DNA of 64,000 nt from Cyanobacteriota bacterium (GCA_026389315.1 JAPLIC010000061.1:62001-126000), one strand, 5' to 3'; shown: positions 29,187 to 40,657, counted from the first letter of the stretch. A program made the numbers and translations. Notes: a model not told the origin generated them from the letters alone.

Positions 29187-29859
29187 TTGGTGGTCCTTGG
29201 TCTGACCATTGCCTTCAGCCCTCCCCACCTTGGCCTCCTGTTTTGGCTGATGCTCGGTCCCCGTGGCGTAAGGCGAGCATCACTGCTGGTGGCCAGTTGG
29301 CTGGCCATCTCCGCCTTGACAATCGGGATGCTCGCCATGGTGGTTCAAGGCTCCCTTGGGGCGGCTGTGGATTCTGCCGGCGGCATCAACGGCGCTGATC
29401 ACCCCCCTCGTTGATGGCCTCGCCGCCGGGGCTCTGGTGACCGTTGCGGGATGGGCCCTGGTGAGGCGCCATGGCGACCCTTCGCAGCGCGGGGGTGGGT
29501 TTGAGCGCCTCCGACAACTCCCCCTGCCTGTGCTGCTGGCCTTGAGTTGCGGCTGGCAGCTCCTCAGTCCTGAGGATGGCTTGCTCTACGCCAGGGCCCT
29601 GAACCAACTCAGGCAAGGCGGGATGGAAGGCGCTGAACAGTTAGGTGCCATCGCCTTGCTCTGGCTGGTCAGCAGCAGCTTGATGGTCCTGCCCCTGGTC
29701 CTGCTTGTGACCATGGGACCGATGCAGGTCGCTCGTTTGATTGAACCCTTCAAGCAAGGACTTGACAATCACGGTGTGACACTGATGGCAATCCTGAGTT
29801 TGAGTTTGGCCGCCTATCTCGGCTGGCAGGGCTGGATTGGTTGGCAAGCGATTGGATAA
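29187..29859 (+). pseudogene. GAP/Sap-family membrane protein, frameshifted
   Basis: Two overlapping open frames together give one membrane protein of about 223 residues of the GAP (Sap, sulfolipid-addressing) family. The first half, 29187-29414, has LVVLGLTIAFSPPHLGLLFWL and a second hydrophobic segment LLVASWLAISALTIGMLAMVV. The second half, 29356-29859, has VDGLAAGALVTVAGWALV and three further hydrophobic segments. The frames join if one G is removed from the GGGG run at 29358-29361, giving a continuous GSLGRLWILPAAS. It is either a recent pseudogene or a sequencing error. The start is TTG 29187 or GTG 29190. The gene follows acyP by 32 bp. Confidence 0.7.
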
Positions 29860-30014
29860 AATTTCATTGGCCTGGGAAAATTGACACGGATTGAAAGCGA
29901 ACGATCAAGGCGACGATGCATCACTTTCGGCAACTTCTCAAGCCGGGAGGCCGTTGCCAAAGCGAGGGCCACCGTCAAGGGCAGCACCGCAAGCCCTGAG
30001 TATGTTTTCTGGCT

Positions 30015-31444
30015 TCAATTCTCTCCTTTTAGCCACTGAAGCCACAGCGCCTCGCGACCTGGAGGTCCCGGCTGGGCCATCAAGGCCACCGCCTTACTGG
30101 CACGGCTGACGGCCACATAAATGAGACGGCGCCGCAGCAGTCGATCGGCGGGGGTGAAAACATCTTCATCCACATACACCTCTTCAAACGTGCTTCCCTG
30201 GCTGCGATGCACCGTCAGGACCGATGCCGGACCGAGGGGAGCGAAGGCATCACGCACCTGAAAGTATTGGCGCCAGATCCAGCGAGCCTGCCCCTGATCA
30301 GCGGCAAGGGCCTGGGATCGCAGGCTCCTCAGGGCGGCCTCCAACTCCCCCCTTGCCTTGGATCCGATCGGAGGCATCAGCCTCAGGCGACATTCCCCCT
30401 CACCGGTAAGGACCCGCAGGTTGAAGGTCTCGATCAAAAGCGTCGGAGCACCGAAGCCAAAGGCGCCCAGATCACACAGCTCGGGCTCCACTTCAAGCAC
30501 CTTCAATTCACGGTTCGATCCCAACACCAATTCGGCCTCGCCAGCCGCCTGCGAGGGCTCACGGCAAGCGGGACCCATGACCGCTGCTCTCGTGATCAAA
30601 ACCTCCCCCGGAAGCACCGATTTCCCGTCAGCCGCATCCCCATAAACCGCCCGGCGGGCGATCGGCACCAGGCGTTCCAGCGAACGATTGGTGTAGCAAA
30701 GAATTCTGGCCAGATTGGGATCCTGGGATTCGGCACAGCGGCGCAGGGCAACCTGGGCCGCGCCCAACCAAGCGGCCCGCTCCCAAAACGCCACCCGGCT
30801 CCCCTGGGATTCGAGCACCGGCAAGGCGGGCGGGGCTTCGCAGGGAAGGGCGCCGCTGCGAAGGCCGCTGGCTAGGCGCAGAACAGCCCCGCTGTGGCGC
30901 ACCACCTGGGTGAGGGCAACCGAGCGGGCCTTCAGGCCACTGAACACAGGACTGACGGCCTCCGTGACTGGGGGAAGTTGGCCCGGATCACCGACAAAGA
31001 TCAATCGGGTCGCGAAGGGATGGGCGCAGCGGAGGGTGATCTCCAGCAGGCTGCTATCGAGCATCGAAGCCTCATCGATCAACACCAGAGCCAGGGATTC
31101 CAGGGACTTGGCGGTCTGGGCCGTTTCCTGACAGAGCTCAAGGTCGTGTTGGCGCCTCAGTTTGAGACGCAACAGACGATGCAAGGTGGAGGGATACCAG
31201 GTGGCCCGCAGACCAGCGCGCAGCAGGTGCTCCCTGAGCACGTCAACTGCTTTGTGGGTAGGGGCCGCGACTGTCCAGCACAAACCCAGGGCTTCAGCCT
31301 CGGCCAAAAACCGCATCGACAGAAAGGTCTTGCCCGTGCCGGCAAAGCCGCTCAGCACAAAGGGATCTCTGGCAAGGTCGTCAGCAAGCCAGTCCTGGAA
31401 AGCCGCAAAGGCGAGATTTTGCTCCGGGCTGAGCGACGAAGCAA

Positions 31445-31448
<4 letters not shown>
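30015..31448 (-). CDS. RecD-like (superfamily 1B) ATP-dependent helicase
   Basis: 477 residues. AAA/helicase motifs in order: SPEQNLAFAAFQDWL, Walker A GFAGTGKTFLSMR, Walker B LVLIDEASML, VGDPGQLPPV, and the C-terminal UvrD_C_2 motif VLTVHRSQGSTFEEVYV and YVAVSRAS. It has no RecBCD-type N-terminal domain. The start, TTG 31448, overlaps the DUF212 stop as TTGA; the ORF remains open to 31610 but the extra residues overlap the DUF212 gene. Probably a DNA repair or replication helicase; the exact role is unknown. Confidence 0.82.
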
Positions 31449-33078
<1,630 letters not shown>

Positions 33079-33990
33079 TCACACCAGTAGGTCCTGGAGG
33101 GTTTCAATGCCCAGATCGTGCTGCTGGCACCAGGCGACCGTGGTATTCACCAGCAGCATCGCCACGGTCATCGGACCCACACCGCCTGGCACAGGGGTGA
33201 TGGCCGCCGCCAACGGCTCAACCTCCTCATAACGCACATCGCCACAAAGTCTGCCTTTGTCCAGGGGTCCCTTTTGCGGATCGGGGGGCAGGCGATGAAT
33301 CCCCACATCCACGACCACTACCCCTTTACTGACATGGTCAGCACCGATGAGGCGAGGACGGCCTGCCGCTGCCACCAGCACCTCAGCCTGACGGGTCAAG
33401 GTCGCCAGATCGATTGTGCGGGAATGGGCCACGCTCACGGTCGCCTGGGCAGCCTGCAGCATCAGGGCCATCGGCTGCCCAACCAGAATGCTGCGCCCCA
33501 CGACGACGGCCCGCTTTCCTTCCAAATTCACACCGGCCTTGGCTAACAGCGCCATGATCCCGGCGGGCGTGCAACTCCGTGGTCCTCTCTCCCCTTTAAG
33601 TAAGCGCCCCAGGTTGAGGGTATGCAACCCGTCAGCATCCTTGTTGGGATGGATCGCAGCCAACAGGGGCCGTTCATCAAGACCCTTGGGCAGCGGCAAC
33701 TGCAACAAAATGCCGTCAACCCTTGGATCAGCATTCAGCTGCTCGATCGTGGCCAGGAGCTGGGCCGAGGGGGTGGCCGCCGGCAGATGGTGGCCAAAGC
33801 TGCGGATGCCCACCCGGGCACAGGCTTTTTCTTTATTGGCCACATAGACGCCACTGGCCTGATCCTCCCCCACCCGCAGCACCGCCAATCCAGGTGGCCG
33901 GCCGGCCCGACCCAGACCGGCGCTGATCACGGCAGCCAGGCGCTGCTCAATCGAGGCTGCCAGAAGTTTCCCGTCCAGAACGGTGGCCAT
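33079..33990 (-). CDS. folD: Methylenetetrahydrofolate dehydrogenase / cyclohydrolase
   Basis: Bifunctional one-carbon enzyme. Key features: [16 protein letters not shown] containing the catalytic Lys, [30 protein letters not shown], and the NADP-binding [16 protein letters not shown]. About 303 residues from ATG 33990; upstream codons to 34038 are not conserved. It lies upstream of crtE on the same strand with a 153-bp gap. Confidence 0.96.
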   Translation of the reverse strand: MATVLDGKLLAASIEQRLAAVISAGLGRAGRPPGLAVLRVGEDQASGVYVANKEKACARVGIRSFGHHLPAATPSAQLLATIEQLNADPRVDGILLQLPLPKGLDERPLLAAIHPNKDADGLHTLNLGRLLKGERGPRSCTPAGIMALLAKAGVNLEGKRAVVVGRSILVGQPMALMLQAAQATVSVAHSRTIDLATLTRQAEVLVAAAGRPRLIGADHVSKGVVVVDVGIHRLPPDPQKGPLDKGRLCGDVRYEEVEPLAAAITPVPGGVGPMTVAMLLVNTTVAWCQQHDLGIETLQDLLV

Positions 33991-34063
33991 GGGGAAGGTC
34001 GGTCTGGTTCCAGCATGCAATGCCAAGGGCAAGGGCAAGCAGGCAGCTGGCTAGCCTTGCAGG

Positions 34064-36151
34064 ATGGCAAAGGGCCTGCAGCGCATCCGGCTCTACTGGC
34101 GGCAACTGCTCCGCCTGGAACGTCCCCGTCAGGCCTTGGTGCGCTGGCGGGCCGGCGGCTTGGCCGCCTTGCTGCTCGCCTGTCTGACAGTGGCCCTCGT
34201 CAGCAGCTGGCCCTGGCTGGTGGAGCCCAGTCCCCGCATCGGCATGCCCTCGCCGTTTACGGTCCTGGCCCCCAAAGATGCCCGCGTCATGGACAACACG
34301 GCGCTTGCAGAACGGCGCGCCCGGATGCTGCCGCGCACAAGGGTGCAAGTGGTCGACCAACGGCTGAGCCTGATCTTCGAGAGCCGACTCAATGGACTGC
34401 TTGAGGAACTGCGCAATGAGATCCGGAATCCCCAACCCAAGCTCAGTTCGCTCAATTTGCGCCGAGAAGAACGTCTCTGGCTCACAGGCCTTCGCCCTCC
34501 GGCCCTGATGGCCTGGGAGCAGGCCGTCAAACAGGCGCAGGGCCGCATGCTGACTCAGGGGGTGGTTGCCAACCTGGCGGAGCACACTTTGTTGCAGGCA
34601 GCCAAATTGCAACTGGGAGAGCAAGGAGCAGCGGCCCGGAGCCTTGGCAGCAGGTTGGTGGTCACCAGTTTGCGCGGCAGCAGCAATCTGCGGGACGATC
34701 CTTTCTTGAGCCAGAGGCGCATTGAGGACCTCGTCAGCCGCCAGGGTTTACCCACTCTCAACATCCAGCGTGGCGATCTCATCACTCGCCAGGGGGAAAG
34801 CATCACGCCCCAAGCTTTTGATGTCCTCGACTACTTCGGGCTGATCAATCGACGGCCGAGGCCCCTGGCCTGGTTCAGCCGTTTTGCTGAGGCTCTGGCG
34901 GCCTGCATCACCATGTTGTTGTTGATGCGCCGCTGGCGCGCCAGCCTGGAACCGCGCCAGGGTCTGCTGGCCCTGTTCATGTTGCTGGTCGTTCAGGCTT
35001 TCAAACTATGGCTCGGGCCCTTGGCGAGCCCCCTGGCCCTCCTGCTGCCACCCACCCTGTTGCTGGCCCAGGGGCTCGGCACCATGGCCGGACTCGCCTG
35101 GCTGGCGGTAGGCAGCTTGCTGTGGCCCTACCCCCTGAGCGCCATTCTCGAGGGTCGACTGCTGGTGGCGGTTCTTTTTGCAGCCCTGGCCGCCATCCTG
35201 GCTGGACGGCAACGCAATCGCGCCCAGCTGCTGCAACTGGCCGTACTGCTGCCAGCGGGGGCTTTGGTCATGCAATGGCTTTGCGTGCAGTTGGCCAACT
35301 TCGGCGGGGTGGAGCAAGGTCGTTTTCCCGTCAACGGAGATTTGCTGAACGAATCAGTGTTGGTCGGTGGATTGTTGATGGCAGGCCTGCTGCTGGCGCC
35401 CTTGATGGAGAGTTTCTTCGGCCTGCTGACAAGGGCTCGGCTGATGGAACTGGCCGACCTGGAGCGGCCCCTGCTGCGCCGCCTCTCCACCGAAGCGCCC
35501 GGCACCTTCGAGCACACCCTGATGATTTGTGGCTTGGCCGAAGAGGGTGCAAGGGCCATCCAGGCCGATGTGGATCTGATTCGCACCGGCGCCCTGTATC
35601 ACGATGTCGGCAAACTTCATGGTCCTCAATGGTTCATAGAAAACCAGGAAGAGGGCCTTAACCCCCATGAAGCCCTCAACGATCCACTCACAAGCGCCGC
35701 CATTCTCCAGGCCCATGTTGACGAGGGTTTACGACTGGCCCGGCGCTATCATCTGCCCCGTCCGCTTTCGGATTTCATCCCGGAACATCAGGGGACTTTG
35801 AAAATGGGTTACTTCCTGCATCAGGCACGGGAGCAGGACCCAACGGTGCCGGAATCCCGCTTTCGTTATGCCGGTCCGATTCCCCGCAGCCGTGAAACGG
35901 CCATCTTGATGATGGCCGATGGCTGCGAGGCCGCCCTGCGCTCCCTGCCGCCGGGAACCAATGAAATGGAAGCCGCAGCCATGGTGCGCCGCATTGTCGA
36001 AGCCCGTCAAAACGACGGCCAACTTGCCCTAAGCGGCATTGGTCGGGCCGAACTTGAGTTGGTGATCCGTGCGTTCGTTCGGGTTTGGAAGCGGATGCGG
36101 CATCGGCGCATTGCCTATCCGATCCCGGCGCGCAAAGCCTTCAGTGCTTGA
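34064..36151 (+). CDS. 7TM-HD phosphodiesterase (PgpH/YqfF-like)
   Basis: 695 residues. TM segment near residues 30-50, an extracytoplasmic 7TMR-HDED sensor (about 55-265), then six to seven hydrophobic segments (about 275-460), then a cytoplasmic HD domain with FEHTLMICGLAEEGA and YHDVGKLHGPQWF (H513/D514). In Gram-positives this architecture (PgpH) hydrolyses c-di-AMP. Cyanobacteria use c-di-AMP in day/night and osmotic responses, so the same activity is likely but not shown. The ATG is at 34064. Its 3' end overlaps a convergent crcB gene by 11 bp. Confidence 0.88.
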   Translation: MAKGLQRIRLYWRQLLRLERPRQALVRWRAGGLAALLLACLTVALVSSWPWLVEPSPRIGMPSPFTVLAPKDARVMDNTALAERRARMLPRTRVQVVDQRLSLIFESRLNGLLEELRNEIRNPQPKLSSLNLRREERLWLTGLRPPALMAWEQAVKQAQGRMLTQGVVANLAEHTLLQAAKLQLGEQGAAARSLGSRLVVTSLRGSSNLRDDPFLSQRRIEDLVSRQGLPTLNIQRGDLITRQGESITPQAFDVLDYFGLINRRPRPLAWFSRFAEALAACITMLLLMRRWRASLEPRQGLLALFMLLVVQAFKLWLGPLASPLALLLPPTLLLAQGLGTMAGLAWLAVGSLLWPYPLSAILEGRLLVAVLFAALAAILAGRQRNRAQLLQLAVLLPAGALVMQWLCVQLANFGGVEQGRFPVNGDLLNESVLVGGLLMAGLLLAPLMESFFGLLTRARLMELADLERPLLRRLSTEAPGTFEHTLMICGLAEEGARAIQADVDLIRTGALYHDVGKLHGPQWFIENQEEGLNPHEALNDPLTSAAILQAHVDEGLRLARRYHLPRPLSDFIPEHQGTLKMGYFLHQAREQDPTVPESRFRYAGPIPRSRETAILMMADGCEAALRSLPPGTNEMEAAAMVRRIVEARQNDGQLALSGIGRAELELVIRAFVRVWKRMRHRRIAYPIPARKAFSA

Positions 36152-36578
36152 AACAGTCCCCCAGCTGCGCTGGCCAGCGCCTTTGCATCCACTGTCCCAG
36201 CCCCATTCCCAAGGCCGAGAAGAACAAACCGCCAAGCAATTCTAACAACCAGTAGGCCAGGGCAACCCACCAACCGCTGCCCTGGATACGGCTATGCAGC
36301 GCCAAAATCCAGCCACTGAATGAAGTCAGAGAACCGCAAAATCCCACACCGCCGACCAACAACCAGGCCCGTGGGCGGCCGGCGGCCGTGGCGATCAGCC
36401 AACCCAACACAAATGCCCCCAGCAGATTGACCACGGCGAGATTGTCCACAAGCCAGCGCAGCAGGCTGCCTGGGATGGCCCCGAGGGCCACAAACGACAG
36501 ATCGGTAAGCAACCGACGCAAAGAAGCGATCCCCAAGGCAGCAGATCCACCAGATTTCGGCAGCGGCATCCAGCTCAT
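36141..36578 (-). CDS. crcB: Fluoride channel CrcB/Fluc, subunit 1
   Basis: 145 residues with four hydrophobic helices. Family marks are the conserved Asn segment VNLLGAFVLGWL and the pore-lining CGSLTSFSGWI. The start ATG 36578 overlaps the stop of the second crcB as ATGA. Two adjacent crcB genes usually encode subunits of opposite topology that pair to form one F- exporter. Confidence 0.88.
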   Translation of the reverse strand: MSWMPLPKSGGSAALGIASLRRLLTDLSFVALGAIPGSLLRWLVDNLAVVNLLGAFVLGWLIATAAGRPRAWLLVGGVGFCGSLTSFSGWILALHSRIQGSGWWVALAYWLLELLGGLFFSALGMGLGQWMQRRWPAQLGDCFKH

Positions 36579-36934
36579 CGCCCCAGGGCCAAACCCGCCA
36601 TCAACGCCAGAGAACCGCCAACCAGGGAACCGAGTGCCAACTTGACTGGGGCGCCTGGGGCCCGGAGCGTCAACAACTCGACCATCAGGGTGGAAAAGGT
36701 GCTGAGACTGCCCAAGAAACCCGTGATGAGCAACAGGCTGGCCCCAGGGGGAGCACCGGGTCGGTCCAGAACGGGAAGGATCCAACCGAGGACAAAACAG
36801 GCCATCAGGTTGACGAGCAGGGTGCCCCAGGGCCTCGACGGCAAACGCTCAGCCAGATGATTCACCAGGAGGAATCGCAGCCAGGCTCCCGGCACGGCCC
36901 CGGCGGCCACAAGCAAAGCCTGACTTGGGATCAT
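36575..36934 (-). CDS. crcB: Fluoride channel CrcB/Fluc, subunit 2
   Basis: 119 residues from ATG 36934, four hydrophobic helices, with VNLMACFVLGWILPV and the pore motif LGSLSTFSTLMVELL. It is followed at once by the other crcB gene and preceded by the SemiSWEET gene, each with ATGA overlap. Together the two probably make a heterodimeric fluoride channel. Confidence 0.88.
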   Translation of the reverse strand: MIPSQALLVAAGAVPGAWLRFLLVNHLAERLPSRPWGTLLVNLMACFVLGWILPVLDRPGAPPGASLLLITGFLGSLSTFSTLMVELLTLRAPGAPVKLALGSLVGGSLALMAGLALGR

Positions 36935-37230
36935 CCCTGCTGGATGCGCCTGGCATGGCGATTGTGAAGCATGTGGCTGATCTTGCGCTGAAGCACCACA
37001 AGGGCCGGCACAAGGGTGATGGCATTGGCAACCATCACGGGACCATCCTGGATAATGAAGCCATAAAGGCCCCAACAGGCAATTCCGATACTCAATAATA
37101 GATACATCCTCAACGAGATCGCTGTGGTGTCCCCAGTGCGTAGGATTTTGATCGCTTGGGGGAAAAAACTCAGGGTCGTCAACGTGGCGGCCAGGTAACC
37201 GAGCAGAGTGACAGCAGGGGAATGGGTCAT
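36931..37230 (-). CDS. SemiSWEET family transporter
   Basis: 99 residues, one three-helix PQ-loop unit that dimerises in SemiSWEETs to move sugars. It has the PQ motif LSFFPQAIKILRTGDTTAIS, then MYLLLSIGIACWGLYGFI and GPVMVANAITLVPALVVL. Substrate unknown; sucrose or glucose in characterised bacterial members. It heads an operon with two crcB genes, the ATG of the first overlapping its stop. It is divergent from the ATP-grasp gene, with 78 bp between starts. Confidence 0.9.
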   Translation of the reverse strand: MTHSPAVTLLGYLAATLTTLSFFPQAIKILRTGDTTAISLRMYLLLSIGIACWGLYGFIIQDGPVMVANAITLVPALVVLQRKISHMLHNRHARRIQQG

Positions 37231-37308
37231 GGTAATAGGAAACTCCGCCTTCCCCCATCTTGCAGGATGGAATGGACTTGCCCCCAGGCCAAGCAGGGAA
37301 CCATCGGC

Positions 37309-38823
37309 ATGAGACTCACCTTCAAGGAGCTGCAAGCCCAATTGCAACCCGAGTGGGGCCTGGAGCAAATGTGCAATGGCGAAGGCTACGACCTTTGTGT
37401 CGTTCCCTCCCTGACAATGGATCGGGCCGAAATGCGGCTGGTTCCCGGTGCCCATCACTACGAAGAACGTCAACTGTTTGCCCTGATCCGCCTGCGCCAT
37501 CCAGGGGTAAGGGCCGTCTATGTGACCAGCAAATTATTGCCGGACCTGGTCGTCGATGCCGTCTTGGAACTACTGCCAGGGGTGCCTACGTCCCATGCCC
37601 GTAGACGCCTGAAACTTTTTGATTGCGTCGATGCTTCCGATCGTCCCCTCACTGAAAAACTGCTCGAACGGCCTGCGTTGCTGGAGCGCATTGCCGAAGA
37701 AATGAGACCTGGTCGAAGTGTGCTGATTTGCTATGTGGTCACCGAACTGGAGAAAGAACTATCCGAACGCCTGCAAATTCCCCTCCTGGGCACCGATCCG
37801 GACCTAGGCTGGTGGGGTAGCAAAGCGGGCGCGAAGCAATTATTTGCCAATTGTGGTCTACCCCATCCTGCCGGTAGTCCCCTGGTCAAGGATCTGCCGG
37901 CCCTGGCACAAGCAACGGTCACCCTGTGGCAAGAACAACAGCCCCTGACTCGCGTCGTCGTGAAACTCAATGAGGGGTTCAGCGGCGAGGGGAATGCCTG
38001 TCTCGATTTGACCCCCCTGGCGCTGGCGACATGCCAACCGCAGGAGCAGCAGCAACGACTGATCACAGCCCTCGAGCATCTGCCCATGCCGGCTCCGGAA
38101 TGGCAATCCCTTCTCAACAGTCAAGGGGCCTTGGTCGAAGCCTGGTTGGAGGGAGGGGATGAACTGCGCTCGCCCAGTGTGCAGGGGACCATTCTGCCGG
38201 GGGGTGATGTTCACCTGCTCTCCACCCACGAACAGATCCTTGGTGGTGCCCAGGGGCAGACCTATGAGGGCTGTCGGTTCCCGGCGGATCGAGCCTATCG
38301 GCAACCCTTGATGGCCATGGGTCGAAAAGTTGGAGAAGCCCTTGCCGCAGCAGGGGCCCTGGAACGCTTTGCTGTCGATGCCCTCGCCCAACGCCAAGGC
38401 GATCGATGGGACCTCAAGGCGATCGAGATCAATTTGCGTCAAGGGGGCACGACCCATCCGACCATGGCTCTCAATGCCATCAGTGGCGGCCAGCTCGATC
38501 AAACCAGTGGCCGCTACGTCTCCCCTTCAGGCGGCAATTTGTATTACCACGCCACGGACACGTTGGTCGTGCCGGCGCTGCGAGGACTCTTGCCCGTCGA
38601 CCTGATCGACATCGTGGCAGCCGCAGGTCTCCACTATGACCCTGTGCGTCAGCGAGGCAGCGTTTTCCACTTGCTGGGCTGCCTTTCAGAATTTGGCAAA
38701 GTTGGCATGACCTGCATCGGCCGGAGCCGGGCAGAGGCCGAGGCGGTCTACAGCGCCACGGTGTCCCAAGTGTTGGCCGGTGCCAAGCGCCACCTGAACT
38801 CCTCCGGCTTGGTTGCTGATTGA
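37309..38823 (+). CDS. ATP-grasp peptide ligase, PGM1-related
   Basis: 504 residues from ATG 37309 (an in-frame ATG at 37267 is also possible). It matches the cyanobacterial family annotated as peptide ligase PGM1-related, after the pheganomycin ligase. Visible parts are an N-terminal domain (VVPSLTMDRAEMRLVPGAHHYEERQ), an ATP-grasp fold with GSKAGAKQLFANCGLP and VVVKLNEGFSGEGNACLDL, and the metal/ATP segment LKAIEINLRQGGTTHP. The substrates are unknown. It is widely conserved in cyanobacteria, so it may serve a housekeeping or storage peptide rather than a special metabolite. Confidence 0.78.
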   Translation: MRLTFKELQAQLQPEWGLEQMCNGEGYDLCVVPSLTMDRAEMRLVPGAHHYEERQLFALIRLRHPGVRAVYVTSKLLPDLVVDAVLELLPGVPTSHARRRLKLFDCVDASDRPLTEKLLERPALLERIAEEMRPGRSVLICYVVTELEKELSERLQIPLLGTDPDLGWWGSKAGAKQLFANCGLPHPAGSPLVKDLPALAQATVTLWQEQQPLTRVVVKLNEGFSGEGNACLDLTPLALATCQPQEQQQRLITALEHLPMPAPEWQSLLNSQGALVEAWLEGGDELRSPSVQGTILPGGDVHLLSTHEQILGGAQGQTYEGCRFPADRAYRQPLMAMGRKVGEALAAAGALERFAVDALAQRQGDRWDLKAIEINLRQGGTTHPTMALNAISGGQLDQTSGRYVSPSGGNLYYHATDTLVVPALRGLLPVDLIDIVAAAGLHYDPVRQRGSVFHLLGCLSEFGKVGMTCIGRSRAEAEAVYSATVSQVLAGAKRHLNSSGLVAD

Positions 38824-38859
38824 GAATGTCTCTAGCTTGGCTTAGACCGAATCCACGGC

Positions 38860-39375
38860 ATGTTCCAGCCCAACCCCAAGGCCGACCCCTACGGCGAGCA
38901 AGAGATCCGTAGGCGGCTTCCGTCCAGCAACTGGTTGAAATTTGTGCAGATCGGCCTCACAGGGCTCCTGGCATTGATGGGCTACTGGCTGGCCATCAAG
39001 ACCAGTGACAACGGCCATAGCCTTCAGCATCTCAATCAACGAATCCGCGCCCTGGAAACCAGCCGAGGGCCTGACCAGACCCGCAAGCTGCAGGAACAAC
39101 TCCGTGCGATGGCCGATCGACTCCAGACCCTGGAGGCCGAAAATGATCGACTGCAGTCCATTGAGTTGCGTCAAAGCCAAGAACGGCAGATGCGCTTGCT
39201 GCAACAAGCGGCGCCGGCGTCTAGGCCAGCCCCTGGGACACCCAGCTCCCTGGGCAAGAGGATGCCCTATATGGTTCCTGTGCCCAAGATGCCCGAGAGA
39301 CTTCCCTCGGCCATCACTCCTCGCAGCCTGCAGAAGCCGCCCGAGAACCTGGGCAGCAGCCTGGCCACTCCCTAG
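38860..39375 (+). CDS. Single-pass membrane protein with coiled coil
   Basis: 171 residues. A hydrophobic segment FVQIGLTGLLALMGYWLAI (about 28-46) is followed by a heptad-rich region of about 65 residues (HLNQRIRALETSRGPDQTRK to RLQSIELRQSQERQMRLLQQ) and a Pro-rich tail. It lies 36 bp after the ATP-grasp gene. No known family; it resembles a spacer or scaffold protein anchored at a membrane. Confidence 0.7.
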   Translation: MFQPNPKADPYGEQEIRRRLPSSNWLKFVQIGLTGLLALMGYWLAIKTSDNGHSLQHLNQRIRALETSRGPDQTRKLQEQLRAMADRLQTLEAENDRLQSIELRQSQERQMRLLQQAAPASRPAPGTPSSLGKRMPYMVPVPKMPERLPSAITPRSLQKPPENLGSSLATP

Positions 39376-39391
39376 ATCAGCCAGGAAATTG

Positions 39392-40234
39392 TCAACCCTT
39401 GACCGCATTGGCAGTGGCACTGGGAAGAATATAACGCTGCAACAAGATAAAAATCAACAAAACAGGTAGGATTGAAACGATAGCGCCTGCTGCAACCAAT
39501 CGCCAATCAAGGGAGAAACTGCTGGATAGCTGCTGCAACCCTAGTGGCAAAGTAAAAAGACTGGGATCATCAATAATAATCAAAGGCCATAAAAAATCAC
39601 CCCAAGTCCCGATAAATACAAACATGGCAAGGGTAATCAAATCAGCCTTTGCCGCAGGCAGCATCACATTCCACCATTCCCCTAAGGGACTGCAACCATC
39701 GATACGTGCCGCTTCCTCAAGTTCAACCGGCACTGCCAAAAAACTCTGTCGTAGCAAGAAAATACCAAAGGCGGTCGCCGCCTGGGGCAGAATCAATGCC
39801 AAAAGACTATTGCGCAAACCAATCTGAACCATCAATAGATAGAGAGGAATCATCACTACCTGAAAGGGAATCAAAATTGTGGCCACCACCAAAGCCAAGA
39901 CCAAGCCACGACCGGCAAAACGCAAGCGTGCCAGGGGATAGGCCGCCAACGAACAAAACAACAGATTCGCCAAAACGGCCAGGCCGCTGACAATGGTGCT
40001 ATTGGCAAGGTAAGTCACCATTGGGTTGGCTGCGAAGAGGCGCTGGTATGCCTGCAGGCTGGGCTGGACGGGCAACAGGGTAGGTGGGGAAGCAAAAATA
40101 TTTTCACTGGGACCTTTTAAAGAGGTACTGAGTAACCAAATCAGGGGCAAAAGCATCAATAGGGCTAGTAACAGCAGACCGATGAGCTGGAGTGCCGACA
40201 CGAAACCAGAAGGACGGACGCCGTCAGGGGCCAT
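39392..40234 (-). CDS. Carbohydrate ABC transporter permease, MalG type
   Basis: 280 residues, six hydrophobic segments. The ABC-permease EAA loop is clear: EEAARIDGCSPLGEWWNVMLPAAKADL. It matches the MalG/GgtD sub-family for sugar or compatible-solute uptake. No matching MalF-type permease, binding protein or ATPase lies in this window, so it must work with proteins encoded elsewhere or be an orphan. It follows an unknown gene by 14 bp at the end of the gnd-pgl run. Confidence 0.88.
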   Translation of the reverse strand: MAPDGVRPSGFVSALQLIGLLLLALLMLLPLIWLLSTSLKGPSENIFASPPTLLPVQPSLQAYQRLFAANPMVTYLANSTIVSGLAVLANLLFCSLAAYPLARLRFAGRGLVLALVVATILIPFQVVMIPLYLLMVQIGLRNSLLALILPQAATAFGIFLLRQSFLAVPVELEEAARIDGCSPLGEWWNVMLPAAKADLITLAMFVFIGTWGDFLWPLIIIDDPSLFTLPLGLQQLSSSFSLDWRLVAAGAIVSILPVLLIFILLQRYILPSATANAVKG

Positions 40235-40248
40235 GACGCTTGCGTGAT

Positions 40249-40647
40249 TCAGGACGCCCCATCTTGGGACCCAGCCAGCAAAGCCCGCAGGCGTCTGGCC
40301 AGGGCCTCAAGCGGCGCCCCCTCAGCGGGGCGATCACAACGCAGTCCACTGTGGCCATCCATCCAAACCGGATGACTGCCTTGCCAAAGAATCGGTCGCC
40401 CGTCATCGGACATCCAGGCCAGGGTGAGATGCAAATCACGGCCACTCTGATAAATTTCCAACTCCAAGTCTGCCTCGGGGCATCGCTCGCCGCTGGCATC
40501 ACGTGCATGGAGGCTCAGGCAACAGTCGAGACTGTCCTGTCCCAGCAAAGGCGCTGGCGAATCGTCTCGGGCTAAAACGGCATGGCGAAAAGGTTTGCGG
40601 CAAAGATCAGCCGCCGCAGCGACTAACTGAATCAGATCTGCATTCAT
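40249..40647 (-). CDS. Conserved hypothetical protein
   Basis: 132 residues. Begins MNADLIQLVAAAADLCRKPF, then β-rich stretches LDCCLSLHARD, DLELEIYQSGRDLHLTLAWM, and a C-terminal helix LEALARRLRALLAGS. No recognised motif. It lies between CIA30 and the MalG-type permease, 10 bp after CIA30 and 14 bp before the permease, so all are likely on one transcript. Confidence 0.7.
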   Translation of the reverse strand: MNADLIQLVAAAADLCRKPFRHAVLARDDSPAPLLGQDSLDCCLSLHARDASGERCPEADLELEIYQSGRDLHLTLAWMSDDGRPILWQGSHPVWMDGHSGLRCDRPAEGAPLEALARRLRALLAGSQDGAS

Positions 40648-40657
40648 CTAGATTCAG

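Noticed and set aside
29891..30109. 72-residue plus ORF after the GAP-family gene
   Set aside because: Low-complexity, runs into the 3' end of the helicase gene on the other strand; no motif.
37231..37308. Fluoride riboswitch before the SemiSWEET-crcB operon
   Set aside because: A GATGGTTCCC word is present, but the paired GG-rich arms and the 3' CTGATG-CTCCT segment expected of the crcB motif are missing.
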